This document shows positions 15,456 to 24,057 of a stretch of 64,000 nt of DNA, piece by piece. The DNA comes from Mycobacterium ostraviense (GTDB taxonomy: Bacteria; Actinomycetota; Actinomycetes; Mycobacteriales; Mycobacteriaceae), in contig NZ_NKRE01000001.1 in NCBI RefSeq assembly GCF_002705925.1, positions 3,984,783-4,048,782 on the forward strand. The letters run 5' to 3'. The notes beneath the pieces are model-generated. The model ran no database searches. It had not been told where the DNA came from and saw only the letters and a program-made list of their open reading frames with translations. The position numbers were made by a program, and so were the translations under genes. Position 1 is the first letter of the stretch. Every line of letters begins with the position of its first letter.

Positions 15456-16274
15456 TCAGCGCAGTTCCGCGATCACCTTCGCGAAGTTGTCCATGTGATT
15501 GTCCTGCACGGTGAACGACTTCACCCCATAGCTATCGCGGTATCCGGACAACGTGTCGGCGATCTCCCGGGGCGACCCACTGAGCACCGAGTGCAGCGCC
15601 AGTATCTCCTCGTCGGACAACTCCGGCGCGTACCGGCGCGTCACCGCCAAGTTCGGGATGCGCTCACCCTCGGCCGGCACCGCCGTGATCGCCAGGTTCA
15701 GCTCGAGCGCCTCGAACCGTTCGCCCGCGGCTTTGCGGACGAACTCGACCCGTTCGGCCAGCGGATCTTCGGCGTGGTGAACCCGGGCGCCGGTCAGTCC
15801 GACGATGTCAGCGTGCCGGGCGGCCAGCGTCATCACCCGGTCGCCGTTTCCGGCGATCAGGATCGGCACCCCAGGGTGATGTTCTTTCAGATAGCTCGTC
15901 GTGTGTTCGAGGTGGTCCACCCGGGCTCCGGCGCTGGGGTAGGGCAACTCGGCGGCGTCGAACTCCTCACGGACGTAACCGGTGCCCAGGCCTACCTCGA
16001 GGCGGTGGTCACTGAGCAGGTCCAGCGCCTCGACCTCGCGGCCGAGTAGGGCCGGCTTGTAGAACGCGGCATTGAGCACGTACATGCTCAGCCGGATCCT
16101 CGTGGTGACCATGGCCGCCGCGGTCAGCGTCGGAAACGGTGCCGCCGCACCGAGGTGATCGGGCACGCAAAGGACGTCGAACCCCAGATCTTCGGCCCGC
16201 CTCACCTTCTGCTGCAGCGCCATCCGCGATTTGATGAAGCGAACGCTGAGTCCGAAGCGAAAGTCCTTGGCCAC
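15456..16274 (-). CDS. LLM-class (F420-type) oxidoreductase
   Basis: A 272-residue luciferase-fold (TIM barrel) protein: FRFGLSVRFIKSRMALQQKV at the start, GFDVLCVPDHLG, LTAAAMVTTRIRLSMYVLNA, and GREVEALDLLSDHRLEVGLGTG. These are hallmarks of the TIGR03621-like F420-binding group. Such enzymes in mycobacteria use reduced F420 for hydride transfer; the substrate is unknown. I chose GTG 16274 because the ACGGAGG Shine-Dalgarno sits 6 bases upstream; two TTG codons lie closer to it. It follows the cyclotransferase/hydrolase fusion gene by 32 bases on the same strand, so the two are probably co-transcribed. Confidence 0.88.
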   Translation of the reverse strand: MAKDFRFGLSVRFIKSRMALQQKVRRAEDLGFDVLCVPDHLGAAAPFPTLTAAAMVTTRIRLSMYVLNAAFYKPALLGREVEALDLLSDHRLEVGLGTGYVREEFDAAELPYPSAGARVDHLEHTTSYLKEHHPGVPILIAGNGDRVMTLAARHADIVGLTGARVHHAEDPLAERVEFVRKAAGERFEALELNLAITAVPAEGERIPNLAVTRRYAPELSDEEILALHSVLSGSPREIADTLSGYRDSYGVKSFTVQDNHMDNFAKVIAELR

Positions 16275-16306
16275 CAACAACCTCCGTTCACCCGCCGCAA
16301 CGACAC

Positions 16307-17368
16307 TTACCAGGCACGCGCCGCGGCCACCAGTCCCGCCGCCAGAGCGGCAGTGACCGGGGACAGACCGTCGGGCCCCGGCAGGGGACTGCGCGGGCTG
16401 AGCCCCCGCACGCGCGCCGACAGCTCCAGTTGGGTTCCGCCGCCGCGTACCCGGTTGACCGGATTGCCCGGATGCAGGCCGCGCAGCTCCAGCGGAATGG
16501 CCTCCAGATCGGTGACGACCTGGTAGCCGGGCAAGTCGAGGTGTCGGGCAAGGTGGGCGGCGAGCACGCGGTTGCCGCCCCCGGCCAGCAGCTGTGTTCC
16601 CCGCCCGATGCGGCCGTAACCGTGCAGCGAGACCGCGACGTCGACGTGGTCGAGGAACTCCGCGAGCCGCGCCGACTCCGCGGGGTCGAACCGGGCCGAG
16701 GACAGGTGATGCGGATATCGGTCGGGATGCCGAACGAGGTACAGCGATGCGTCGGCGGCCTCGGCGGCGCGTTCGGCGATCACGTCGGTCATCTTTTCCA
16801 GGTCGCCGCCGTGGATGGCAAGAAATCCGAACCGCGACCGCAGCCTGCTGACCTCGCGTACTCCGGGTTCGCGCAACAGTACCGAAAGTGATTGCGGCCC
16901 AGGCTCAGACATGACTGGCGGGTTGGCCCCGGGCCAGCGCGCGGGGTCCCAGCGGTGCAGAAAGTCGATCCAGCGCTGCGGTAGCCCATGGTGGACGGCG
17001 CCGTCGATGATCCGGGGTAGATAGCCGGGCCGTGGCGCGCCCGGGGTTACCCGGTGGTCGATGTACACCCAGGCCGTCGTCGCCCCGGTGCCGGTATGCA
17101 CGTTGCGTCGGTGGCGCCGGTAGCGGACCGGCACTCCCTCGGCGCTGTCCAGGGCGGCCAGGTCGTGGTCGGAGACCTGCCAGAGCACCCCGTGCACCTG
17201 ACTTCCGGTGAACGGCTCGACGGTGGCTACCCCCCGCTGGTTGATCAACCAGTCGTGGTCCGACAGCACCGCGGGCCGCGGATCACTCGCGTCGGGGCAG
17301 CGTGCCGCCATCTGCCGGACGCACAGGTTGGAGCCGTATGCGAAGTAGTGCTGCCGACCGGTGACCAT
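16307..17368 (-). CDS. Fusion of gamma-glutamylcyclotransferase-like and poly-gamma-glutamate hydrolase-like domains
   Basis: A 353-residue two-domain protein. Residues about 7-140 are a gamma-glutamylcyclotransferase/AIG2-like fold, with the substrate loop YFAYGSNL (8-15) and the catalytic Glu in LDSAEGV (E77). Residues about 155-345 match the zinc-dependent poly-gamma-glutamate hydrolase family (PF05908): AIHGGDLE with H186 and E191, then SLHGYGRIG with H249, and a C-terminal GGGTQLELS. In that family these residues bind zinc and cleave gamma-linked glutamyl chains. The cyclotransferase would convert a gamma-glutamyl end to 5-oxoproline. Both active sites look intact. M. tuberculosis Rv0925c at this place is shorter (about 245 residues, from memory). 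Possible substrates are F420 or folate polyglutamate tails; this is inference. Confidence 0.82.
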   Translation of the reverse strand: MVTGRQHYFAYGSNLCVRQMAARCPDASDPRPAVLSDHDWLINQRGVATVEPFTGSQVHGVLWQVSDHDLAALDSAEGVPVRYRRHRRNVHTGTGATTAWVYIDHRVTPGAPRPGYLPRIIDGAVHHGLPQRWIDFLHRWDPARWPGANPPVMSEPGPQSLSVLLREPGVREVSRLRSRFGFLAIHGGDLEKMTDVIAERAAEAADASLYLVRHPDRYPHHLSSARFDPAESARLAEFLDHVDVAVSLHGYGRIGRGTQLLAGGGNRVLAAHLARHLDLPGYQVVTDLEAIPLELRGLHPGNPVNRVRGGGTQLELSARVRGLSPRSPLPGPDGLSPVTAALAAGLVAAARAW

Positions 17369-17497
17369 TCAGCCGGCCACCGTCGGACAGATCAGCATGA
17401 GATTGTGACGCGGATGTCGGGTAGCACAGCTGACCTCCGGCGAGCCCCAGAAATGACGACACCAGCCATCTTGCCGTACCGGGCAACCGGCGGGCCG

Positions 17498-18748
17498 TCA
17501 TCCCGCCACCGTCAGGCAGATCAACACCGCATTCAGCAGGCTGATCATGACCGCCACCATCCAGCCGACGACGGTGGTGGCGCGGTGGTTGGTATCGCTG
17601 CCCATCACCCGCGGGTCGCTGGTCAGCCGGACCAGCGGGAGCACCGCGAACGGTATGCCGAACGACAGCACCACCTGCGAGAGCACCAATGTGCGGGTCG
17701 GATCGAACCCGATCGCCAAGATCGCCACCGCGGGGCACAACGTGACCAACCGGCGTACCACCATCGGAACAGACCAATGCAGCAATCCCTGCATGATCGT
17801 CGCCCCGGCGTAGGCGCCCACCGACGCCGACGCCAGACCCGATGCCAGCAATCCGATCGCAAAGAGCGCCGCGATCGTCGCACCCAACGTGTCGTGCACG
17901 GCGTCGTAGGCGCCCTCGATCGACGCGGTATCTCCGCGACCGCGCATGTTGAGCGCGGCGACCAGCAGCATGGCGGCGTTCACCCCGCCGGCCATCACCA
18001 TCGCCAGGCCGACGTCCCAGCGGGTGACCCGCAGCAGCCGCCGCCGGAACGGCCCCGGTTCGGGATGCCCGTGCCGGTCGCGGGCCAGACCCGAATGCAG
18101 ATACACCGCGTGCGGCATGACTGTGGCACCCAGGATGGCGGCGGCCAGTAGCACGCTCTCGGTTCCGTGGAACCGAGGGATCAGGCCGGCCAAGACGGCA
18201 TCGGATGGTGGTGTGGCAACGAAGAAACTGGCCGTGAAGCCGACGGCGATGATCATCAGCAAACCGGTGATGACGCGTTCGAACAACCGCTGGCCGTGGC
18301 GGTCCTGCACCGTCAACAGCAGCAGTGAGATGACCCCGGTGATAATCCCGCCGATCGGCAGCGGCACGTCGAACAGGATGCGCAACGCGACAGCCCCACC
18401 GATGACCTCGGCCACATCGGTTGCCATCGCCACGATCTCGGCCTGCGCCCAGTAGGCCAGCCGGGCCGGACGCCCCATCCGCTTGCCGATCGCTTCGGGC
18501 AGGGAGTCGCCCGTCACCAGGCCCAGCTTCGCCGACAGGTACTGGACCAGGCCGGCCATTATGTTGGCGGCGACGATCACCCACAGGAGTAGGTAGCCGA
18601 ACTGGGTGCCGGAGCTGACGTTGGCGGCGACGTTTCCGGGGTCGACGTAGGCGATTGCCGCGACGAAGGCGGGTCCGAGCAGATACCAGCTGGTCTTCAG
18701 CGATGTCTGGGTGTCCTGCGCCAACTCACCGACCTTTGATCCAGGCAT
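17498..18748 (-). CDS. mntH: NRAMP-family divalent metal (manganese/iron) transporter
   Basis: A 416-residue membrane protein with 11 predicted helices. Helix 1 has AYVDPGNVAAN (the DPGN metal site) and helix 6 has TVMPHAVYLHS (the MPH metal site); together these define NRAMP proton-coupled importers of Mn2+ and Fe2+. The loop between the second and third helices contains the conserved LAYWAQAEIVAMATD pattern. It matches Rv0924c (mntH) in place and length. Just upstream lies an inverted repeat, AGGTT-N6-AACCT, that could bind a DtxR-type metal regulator such as MntR or IdeR. Confidence 0.94.
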   Translation of the reverse strand: MPGSKVGELAQDTQTSLKTSWYLLGPAFVAAIAYVDPGNVAANVSSGTQFGYLLLWVIVAANIMAGLVQYLSAKLGLVTGDSLPEAIGKRMGRPARLAYWAQAEIVAMATDVAEVIGGAVALRILFDVPLPIGGIITGVISLLLLTVQDRHGQRLFERVITGLLMIIAVGFTASFFVATPPSDAVLAGLIPRFHGTESVLLAAAILGATVMPHAVYLHSGLARDRHGHPEPGPFRRRLLRVTRWDVGLAMVMAGGVNAAMLLVAALNMRGRGDTASIEGAYDAVHDTLGATIAALFAIGLLASGLASASVGAYAGATIMQGLLHWSVPMVVRRLVTLCPAVAILAIGFDPTRTLVLSQVVLSFGIPFAVLPLVRLTSDPRVMGSDTNHRATTVVGWMVAVMISLLNAVLICLTVAG

Positions 18749-18761
18749 CGAATAAAAAGTG

Positions 18762-18777
18762 AGGTTAGCCGAAACCT
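18762..18777. promoter_or_regulatory. Candidate metal-regulator operator upstream of mntH
   Basis: The inverted repeat AGGTT (18762-18766) and AACCT (18773-18777), with six bases between, lies 13 bases before the mntH start. It resembles an IdeR/DtxR half-site pair (AGGTTAGCC) but with one extra central base. It also overlaps the likely core promoter on the minus strand. Metal control is inferred from position and likeness only. Confidence 0.45.
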
Positions 18778-18804
18778 GTCCGGCGGGGCCACCGCGCGGT
18801 CCGA

Positions 18805-19884
18805 CTAGTCGCCGGCGGCGTAGAGGCCCTTACCGGTGATCAAGGGCAGGTCGAGAGTCGTGCGGATACCCGGTTCGGCGGCCACCACTGCCGGGATCGC
18901 GTTGACCAGCCGCATCGCCGTGGCGACGAGTCCGGCATGGTTGTGGTCGCCGTGGCGGCTGCTCAGACAGATGTCCATGGCGTACGAGGGTTCGCCGGTG
19001 ATCTCGATGCGATACGAGCCGCCCGGCTGTGCGGGCTGCGGCCAGTCCGGGCACAGGTCTTCGCGCAACCGGGTGACGTGTTCGAGCACCACGGCGGGCG
19101 CGCCGTCGACCAGGCCCAGCACCTCGAACCGCAACGCGGCGGCACTGCCTTCGGGAATATGACCCGAGGCGATGTCGAACGCCTCCGGAGCCGGTTTCCG
19201 GACGTACATCTCCTCGACGACGTCAACGGAAAGGCCAAGGCCGGCGGCAAGTTGGCGCACCACCGAACCCCACGCCAAACTCAGCACACCGGGCTGCAGG
19301 AGCATCGGAACCTCGTCGATCGGCTTGCCGAATCCCATAACGTCGAACATCACGACGGCACTGTCATAGGTGGCGTAGTCGACGATCTCCATGCACCGGA
19401 TTTGCTCGATGCTCTGACAGGTGCCGGCCAGTGCCAGCGGCAGTAGGTCGTTGGCGAAGCCCGGGTCGATGCCGCTGACATAGAGGCTCGTATTACCTTC
19501 GCGCGCAGCATCTTCCAGTGGCTTCACCAGCTCGTCGGGGATTACCTGCCACGGATACTGCAGGAAAACCGGTCCACTGCCGACGACGTTCACTCCGGCC
19601 GCCAGGACCCGTCGATAGTCGTCCAGCGCCTCGGAGAGCCGGTTGTCGGCCATCGCGTTGTAGACGGCGCATTGCGGTCCGGTGGCCAATACCGCGTCCA
19701 GATCGGTGCTGGCCTTGACTCCGGTGGCTTGCGGGATTCCGGCCAGCTCGGCCGCGTCCTTTCCCGCCTTGGCATCCGACGACACCCACACCCCGGTGAG
19801 CTGGTAGGCCGGGTTGGTGATGAGCGCTCGCAGCGAATGGATGCCGACGTTGCCGGTGCCGAGCTGGACGACGGGTATGGCCAT
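18805..19884 (-). CDS. NAD(P)-binding dihydrodipicolinate-reductase-like protein (Rv0926c-like)
   Basis: A 359-residue protein with an N-terminal Rossmann fold (VVQLGTGNVGIHSLRALI, residues 5-22) and a C-terminal catalytic or dimer domain like the DapB/amine-dehydrogenase group. A conserved SGIDPGFANDLLPL segment sits near residue 142. It is not the true DapB: it is longer and lacks its lysine pair motif. It shares a strand with the SDR gene upstream, separated by 10 bases, so the two are probably one transcript. Function unknown. Confidence 0.83.
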   Translation of the reverse strand: MAIPVVQLGTGNVGIHSLRALITNPAYQLTGVWVSSDAKAGKDAAELAGIPQATGVKASTDLDAVLATGPQCAVYNAMADNRLSEALDDYRRVLAAGVNVVGSGPVFLQYPWQVIPDELVKPLEDAAREGNTSLYVSGIDPGFANDLLPLALAGTCQSIEQIRCMEIVDYATYDSAVVMFDVMGFGKPIDEVPMLLQPGVLSLAWGSVVRQLAAGLGLSVDVVEEMYVRKPAPEAFDIASGHIPEGSAAALRFEVLGLVDGAPAVVLEHVTRLREDLCPDWPQPAQPGGSYRIEITGEPSYAMDICLSSRHGDHNHAGLVATAMRLVNAIPAVVAAEPGIRTTLDLPLITGKGLYAAGD

Positions 19885-19894
19885 GTCGGGCTCC

Positions 19895-20686
19895 TTACAG
19901 ATCGGGGATGGGAAGGTCGAGGTTGGGGTGGGTGAGGCCGCCGTCGACCTCCAAGGTCTTGCCGGTCAAGAAGCTGCCCGCCGGTGACGCCAAATACACT
20001 GCCGCAGCGGCGATGTCGACGGGATCACCGAGCCGGCGCAGCGGTGTGGCCCGCTCCATCGGCGCACGCAGCTCGTCGTTGGATGCCACCACGTCCAGCG
20101 CGGAGGTGAGGATCGACCCCGGAGCGATCGCATTGACCCGGATGCGTGGACATAGATCCAAGGCGGCCAGCCGGGTGTAGTGGGACAGGGCCGCCTTCGC
20201 GGTGCCGTAGGCGGCGAAACCACGTCCGGCGAGCCGGCCCATGGTCGAGGTGATGTTGATGATGCTGCCGCCGCCGCAGTGCTCGAGCATCAACGGCGCG
20301 GCGGCGACGGTCAACGCATGGGCGGTGGCGACGTTGAAGGTGAACGCGTCCTTGAGGTCCCTGGTCGAGGTGGTCAGCAGAGTATTGGGCATGGTGCCGC
20401 CGACATTGTTGACGACGATGTCCAGCTTGCCGAACGCCTCGACCGTCTGAGCCGCCAGCGCTGCGGTGACTTCGGGATGGGACAGGTCGGCGGCAACGAC
20501 GTGGGCGCGCCGCCCGATGGCACGCACCTGGTCGGCCACCGCGTCCAGCTGGGATCGCGTTCGCGAGGCGATGACCACGTCGGCGCCGGCCTCGGCGAAC
20601 GCCAACGCGATGGCCGCACCCAGGCCGCGGCCACCGCCGGTGACGACGGCGACTTTGCCGTCGAGACGGAACCTGTCGAGGATCAC
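19895..20686 (-). CDS. Short-chain dehydrogenase/reductase (Rv0927c-like)
   Basis: A 263-residue classical SDR. The cofactor loop is TGGGRGLG (about residues 16-23), the NNVGG motif follows near residue 92, and the catalytic triad is Ser in NITSTMG, then YGTAK with Tyr and Lys. The C-terminus keeps GKTLEVDGGLTHP. NADPH use is suggested by SRTRS after the second strand. It is first in a two-gene unit with the DapB-like gene. Substrate unknown; the fold acts on alcohols, ketones or enoyl-type substrates. Confidence 0.9.
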   Translation of the reverse strand: MILDRFRLDGKVAVVTGGGRGLGAAIALAFAEAGADVVIASRTRSQLDAVADQVRAIGRRAHVVAADLSHPEVTAALAAQTVEAFGKLDIVVNNVGGTMPNTLLTTSTRDLKDAFTFNVATAHALTVAAAPLMLEHCGGGSIINITSTMGRLAGRGFAAYGTAKAALSHYTRLAALDLCPRIRVNAIAPGSILTSALDVVASNDELRAPMERATPLRRLGDPVDIAAAAVYLASPAGSFLTGKTLEVDGGLTHPNLDLPIPDL

Positions 20687-20987
20687 AGTGGCCTCGTTTC
20701 AGTTGTCGGCCGAGACGGCGGCGATCATCCTCGCCCGTCTCGGCTGCAGGTATTTCTGGAACGGGTTCTACTTTCTCACAGCGGCGCAAAGATGTAACGG
20801 ATCCGGATACCCCGATCGGCTCGGTCGGCCCGTGCTTCACGAACGCCATGTGTCGGCACGGCGGCTGGCAGATGAACTGGTTCAAGTCGGCCGATTGTTA
20901 CGGTAGCCTCGTGGCTGCGAGGAAAGCGGCTGGTTTGCGGGCCGTGCGTAAGTGCGGTCCGGCGAATGTCTACCGTTAGGAATTGAA
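20687..20987. other. 301-bp divergent regulatory gap between the SDR and pstS genes
   Basis: Two transcription units face away from this gap: the SDR leftward and the pst operon rightward. No gene is credible here. An AGGA Shine-Dalgarno at 20978-20981 serves the pstS TTG start. A phosphate-responsive (RegX3) site would be expected from biology of the system, but I cannot point to one with confidence. Confidence 0.55.
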
Positions 20988-22103
20988 TTGAAACTCAACG
21001 GATTTGGCGCCACGCTGAGTATCCTGGCTTCGGGCGCTCTGCTCTTGTCGGCGTGCGGCAGCGACAACAACGCGAGTGGCGGCGGCGCTACGGCAGGCCA
21101 ATCGTCGGGCAACGTGAGTTGCGGCGGGAAGAAGACCCTCAAGGCCAGCGGATCCACGGCCCAGGCCAACGCGATGACGCGCTTTGTCAAGGCATTCGAG
21201 CAGACCTGCCCAGGTCAGACGCTCAACTACACGGGCAATGGCTCGGGCGCCGGAATCAGCGAATTCAACGGTAACCAAACCGATTTCGGTGGTTCGGATT
21301 CACCGCTGAGCAAGGACGAAGCCGCGGCGGCGCAACAGCGCTGCGGCGGCTCGCCGGCGTGGAATCTGCCGGTGGTGTTCGGTCCGATCGCGGTCACCTA
21401 CAACATCACCGGCCTCAGTTCGCTGAACCTGGACGGTCCCACCCTGGCAAAGATCTTCAACGGCACCATCACCACCTGGAACGATCCGGTGATCCAGGCC
21501 CTCAACTCGGGCACCAACCTGCCCGCCACCCCCATTCACGTGGTGTTCCGTAGCGACGAGTCCGGCACCACCGACAACTTCCAGCGCTACCTTGACGCCG
21601 CCTCCAACGGCGCGTGGGGCAAGGGCGCCGGAAAGGCATTCGCCGGCGGTGTCGGCGAGGGCGCCAAGGGCAACGACGGCACGTCGGCCGCGGTGAAGGG
21701 CACCGAAGGGTCGATCACCTACAACGAGTGGTCGTTCGCTCAGGCGCAGCGCCTGAACATGGCCAAGATCGTCACCACGGCCGGTCCGGAGGCGGTGGCG
21801 ATCAGCAGCGAGTCGGTCGGAAAGACGATCGCGGGAGCCACTATCAAGGGACAGGGCAACGACCTGGTGCTGGACACGGTGTCGTTCTACCGGCCGACGC
21901 AGCCCGGTTCCTACCCGATCGTGCTGGCGACCTACGAAATCGTCTGCTCCAAATACCCTGACTCCCAAGTTGGTACGGCGGTGAAAGCGTTCCTGCAGTC
22001 GACCATCGGCGCCGGTCAGAATGGGCTGGCCGACAACGGCTATATCCCCATTCCGGACGGGTTCAAGTCGAGGTTGTCGACCGCGGTGAACGCCATCGCC
22101 TGA
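20988..22103 (+). CDS. pstS3: Phosphate-binding lipoprotein PstS (PstS3-like)
   Basis: A 371-residue substrate-binding lipoprotein. The signal peptide ends in a lipobox LLLSAC with Cys23, followed by a Gly/Asn/Ser-rich linker. The PstS fold then shows the phosphate-contacting loops SGSTAQANAM, GSDSPLS and RSDESGTTDNF. The start is TTG 20988, six bases after AGGA; a GTG start further upstream would spoil the signal peptide. The mature protein captures periplasmic inorganic phosphate and hands it to PstC/PstA. It is the first gene of pstS-pstC-pstA, and closely resembles Rv0928. Confidence 0.94.
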   Translation: MKLNGFGATLSILASGALLLSACGSDNNASGGGATAGQSSGNVSCGGKKTLKASGSTAQANAMTRFVKAFEQTCPGQTLNYTGNGSGAGISEFNGNQTDFGGSDSPLSKDEAAAAQQRCGGSPAWNLPVVFGPIAVTYNITGLSSLNLDGPTLAKIFNGTITTWNDPVIQALNSGTNLPATPIHVVFRSDESGTTDNFQRYLDAASNGAWGKGAGKAFAGGVGEGAKGNDGTSAAVKGTEGSITYNEWSFAQAQRLNMAKIVTTAGPEAVAISSESVGKTIAGATIKGQGNDLVLDTVSFYRPTQPGSYPIVLATYEIVCSKYPDSQVGTAVKAFLQSTIGAGQNGLADNGYIPIPDGFKSRLSTAVNAIA

Positions 22104-22115
22104 TCTGGGGTCGAC

Positions 22116-23090
22116 GTGGTCCGAGGCCCGCTGGCCAAGCCTGCGCTGGTTGAGGTCGACGCGCGCGCGTCACGGCGGGCGGATCGGCTGTTCAAGCTGG
22201 CGGCATCGGCCGCCGGTTTGACGATCGTGGTGGCGATCCTGCTGATCGCGGTATTCCTGTTGCTTCGTGCCGTCCCGTCGTTGCGCGCCAACCACGTGAA
22301 TTTCTTCACCAGCGCCGAATTCAACACGGCCGACGACGAGAAGTTGGCGTTCGGCATCCGCGACCTGTTCATGGTCACGGTGCTCAGTTCGATAACCGCG
22401 CTGGTGCTGGCCGTACCGGTGGCGGTCGGGATCGCGGTCTTCCTCACCCAATATGCCCCTCGAAGGTTGTCGCGTCCGTTCGGCGCGATAGTGGATCTGC
22501 TGGCCGCGGTGCCGTCGATCGTTTTCGGGTTGTGGGGAATCTTCGTGCTGGCGCCGAAGCTGGAGCCGGTCGCAGATGTTCTCAACCGCAATTTGGGGTG
22601 GCTGTTCTTGTTCAGGAACGGAAACGTGTCGCTGGCCGGTGGGGGCACCATCTTCACCGCGGGGATCGTGTTGGCGGTGATGATCCTGCCGATCGTCACC
22701 TCGGTATCCCGGGAAGTGTTCCGGCAGACGCCACTCATCCATATCGAAGCGGCCCAGGCATTGGGCGCGACGAAATGGGAGGTGGTGCGGATGACCGTGC
22801 TGCCGTTCGGCCGCAGCGGCGTGATCGCCGCGTCGATGCTGGGGTTGGGGCGTGCGCTGGGCGAAACGGTGGCGGTGCTGATCATCTTGCGCTCGGCGGC
22901 CCGGCCCGGAAGCTGGTCGCTGTTCGACGGCGGTTACACGTTTGCCTCCAAGATCGCCTCCGCGGCGTCGGAGTTCAGCGAACCGCTGCCGACCGGCGCC
23001 TACATCTCGGCCGGGTTTGCGCTGTTCGTCCTGACCTTCGTGGTCAACGCCGCCGCGCGTGCCGTGGCCGGCGGAAAGGTCAACGGATGA
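22116..23090 (+). CDS. pstC2: Phosphate ABC transporter permease PstC
   Basis: A 324-residue permease with six predicted helices. The cytoplasmic EAA loop that docks the ATPase reads EAAQALGATKWEVVRMTVLP around residues 212-231. The N-terminal basic segment DARASRRADRLFKLAA precedes helix one. GTG 22116 is the start, 12 bases after the pstS stop. The last four bases overlap the start of pstA as ATGA at 23087-23090. It forms the membrane channel with PstA. Matches Rv0929. Confidence 0.94.
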   Translation: MVRGPLAKPALVEVDARASRRADRLFKLAASAAGLTIVVAILLIAVFLLLRAVPSLRANHVNFFTSAEFNTADDEKLAFGIRDLFMVTVLSSITALVLAVPVAVGIAVFLTQYAPRRLSRPFGAIVDLLAAVPSIVFGLWGIFVLAPKLEPVADVLNRNLGWLFLFRNGNVSLAGGGTIFTAGIVLAVMILPIVTSVSREVFRQTPLIHIEAAQALGATKWEVVRMTVLPFGRSGVIAASMLGLGRALGETVAVLIILRSAARPGSWSLFDGGYTFASKIASAASEFSEPLPTGAYISAGFALFVLTFVVNAAARAVAGGKVNG

Positions 23091-24034
23091 GCATCGACGC
23101 CCTCGACCGGCCGGTCAAAGCGGTGGTGTTCCGGCCGCTGAGCCTGGCGCGGCGGATCAAGAACAGCCTGGCGACCGTGGTGTTCTTCAGCTCGTTCGCC
23201 ATCGCGCTGGTGCCACTGGTGTGGTTGTTGTGGGTGGTGATCGAGCGCGGCTGGTACGCCATCGTCCGGCTGGACTGGTGGACTCATTCGTTGCGCGGCG
23301 TGCTGCCGGAGGAGTTCGCCGGGGGCGTGTACCACGCGCTGTACGGGACCCTGGTGCAGGCCGGGGTGGCGGCCGTGCTGGCCGTGCCGCTGGGCCTGAT
23401 GACCGCGATCTACCTGGTCGAATACGGCACCGGCCGGATGGCGCGGGTGACCACGTTCATGGTCGACGTCCTTGCCGGAGTGCCCTCGATCGTGGCGGCG
23501 CTATTCATCTTCAGCCTGTGGATCGCCACCCTGGGATTCCAGCAGAGCGCGTTCGCGGTGTCGTTGGCGCTGGTCCTGTTGATGCTGCCGGTGGTGGTGC
23601 GCTCCACCGAGGAGATGCTCAGGTTGGTGCCCGACGAGCTGCGCGAAGCCAGTTATGCGTTGGGCGTTCCGAAATGGAAGACGATCGTGCGCATCGTCGT
23701 TCCGATCGCGATGCCGGGCATTGTGTCGGGTGTGCTGCTGGCGCTGGCGCGCATCATCGGCGAAACCGCCCCGGTGCTGGTGCTGGTCGGCTACAGCCGC
23801 TCGATCAACCTCGACATCTTCAACGGCAACATGGCTTCGCTGCCGTTGCTGATCTATACCGAACTCACGAACCCCGAACACGCCGGCTTCTTGCGCGTGT
23901 GGGGTGCCGCGCTGACGCTGATCATCGTGGTGGCCGTGATCAACGTGGTCGCGGCGGGGATTCGCTTCGTGTCCAGCCGGGCGTCGACGATTGCCTTGAT
24001 CCGGGCGGGGATTCGCTTCACGGTAACTCGATAG
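23087..24034 (+). CDS. pstA1: Phosphate ABC transporter permease PstA
   Basis: A 315-residue permease. The EAA loop is REASYALGVPKWKTIVRIVV near residues 186-205. Other PstA hallmarks are the LAGVPSIVAALFIF segment and GETAPVLVLVG near the C-terminal helices. ATG 23087 overlaps the pstC stop. It ends 23 bases before the convergent pknD stop. No ATPase gene follows; in many genomes pstB would be next. Matches Rv0930. Confidence 0.94.
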   Translation: MSIDALDRPVKAVVFRPLSLARRIKNSLATVVFFSSFAIALVPLVWLLWVVIERGWYAIVRLDWWTHSLRGVLPEEFAGGVYHALYGTLVQAGVAAVLAVPLGLMTAIYLVEYGTGRMARVTTFMVDVLAGVPSIVAALFIFSLWIATLGFQQSAFAVSLALVLLMLPVVVRSTEEMLRLVPDELREASYALGVPKWKTIVRIVVPIAMPGIVSGVLLALARIIGETAPVLVLVGYSRSINLDIFNGNMASLPLLIYTELTNPEHAGFLRVWGAALTLIIVVAVINVVAAGIRFVSSRASTIALIRAGIRFTVTR

Positions 24035-24057
24035 CGGCAACCGGCGCGCCAGCCTGC

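Noticed and set aside
20687..20987. A specific RegX3/PhoP box upstream of pstS
   Set aside because: Expected from biology, but I could not find a motif clear enough to state.
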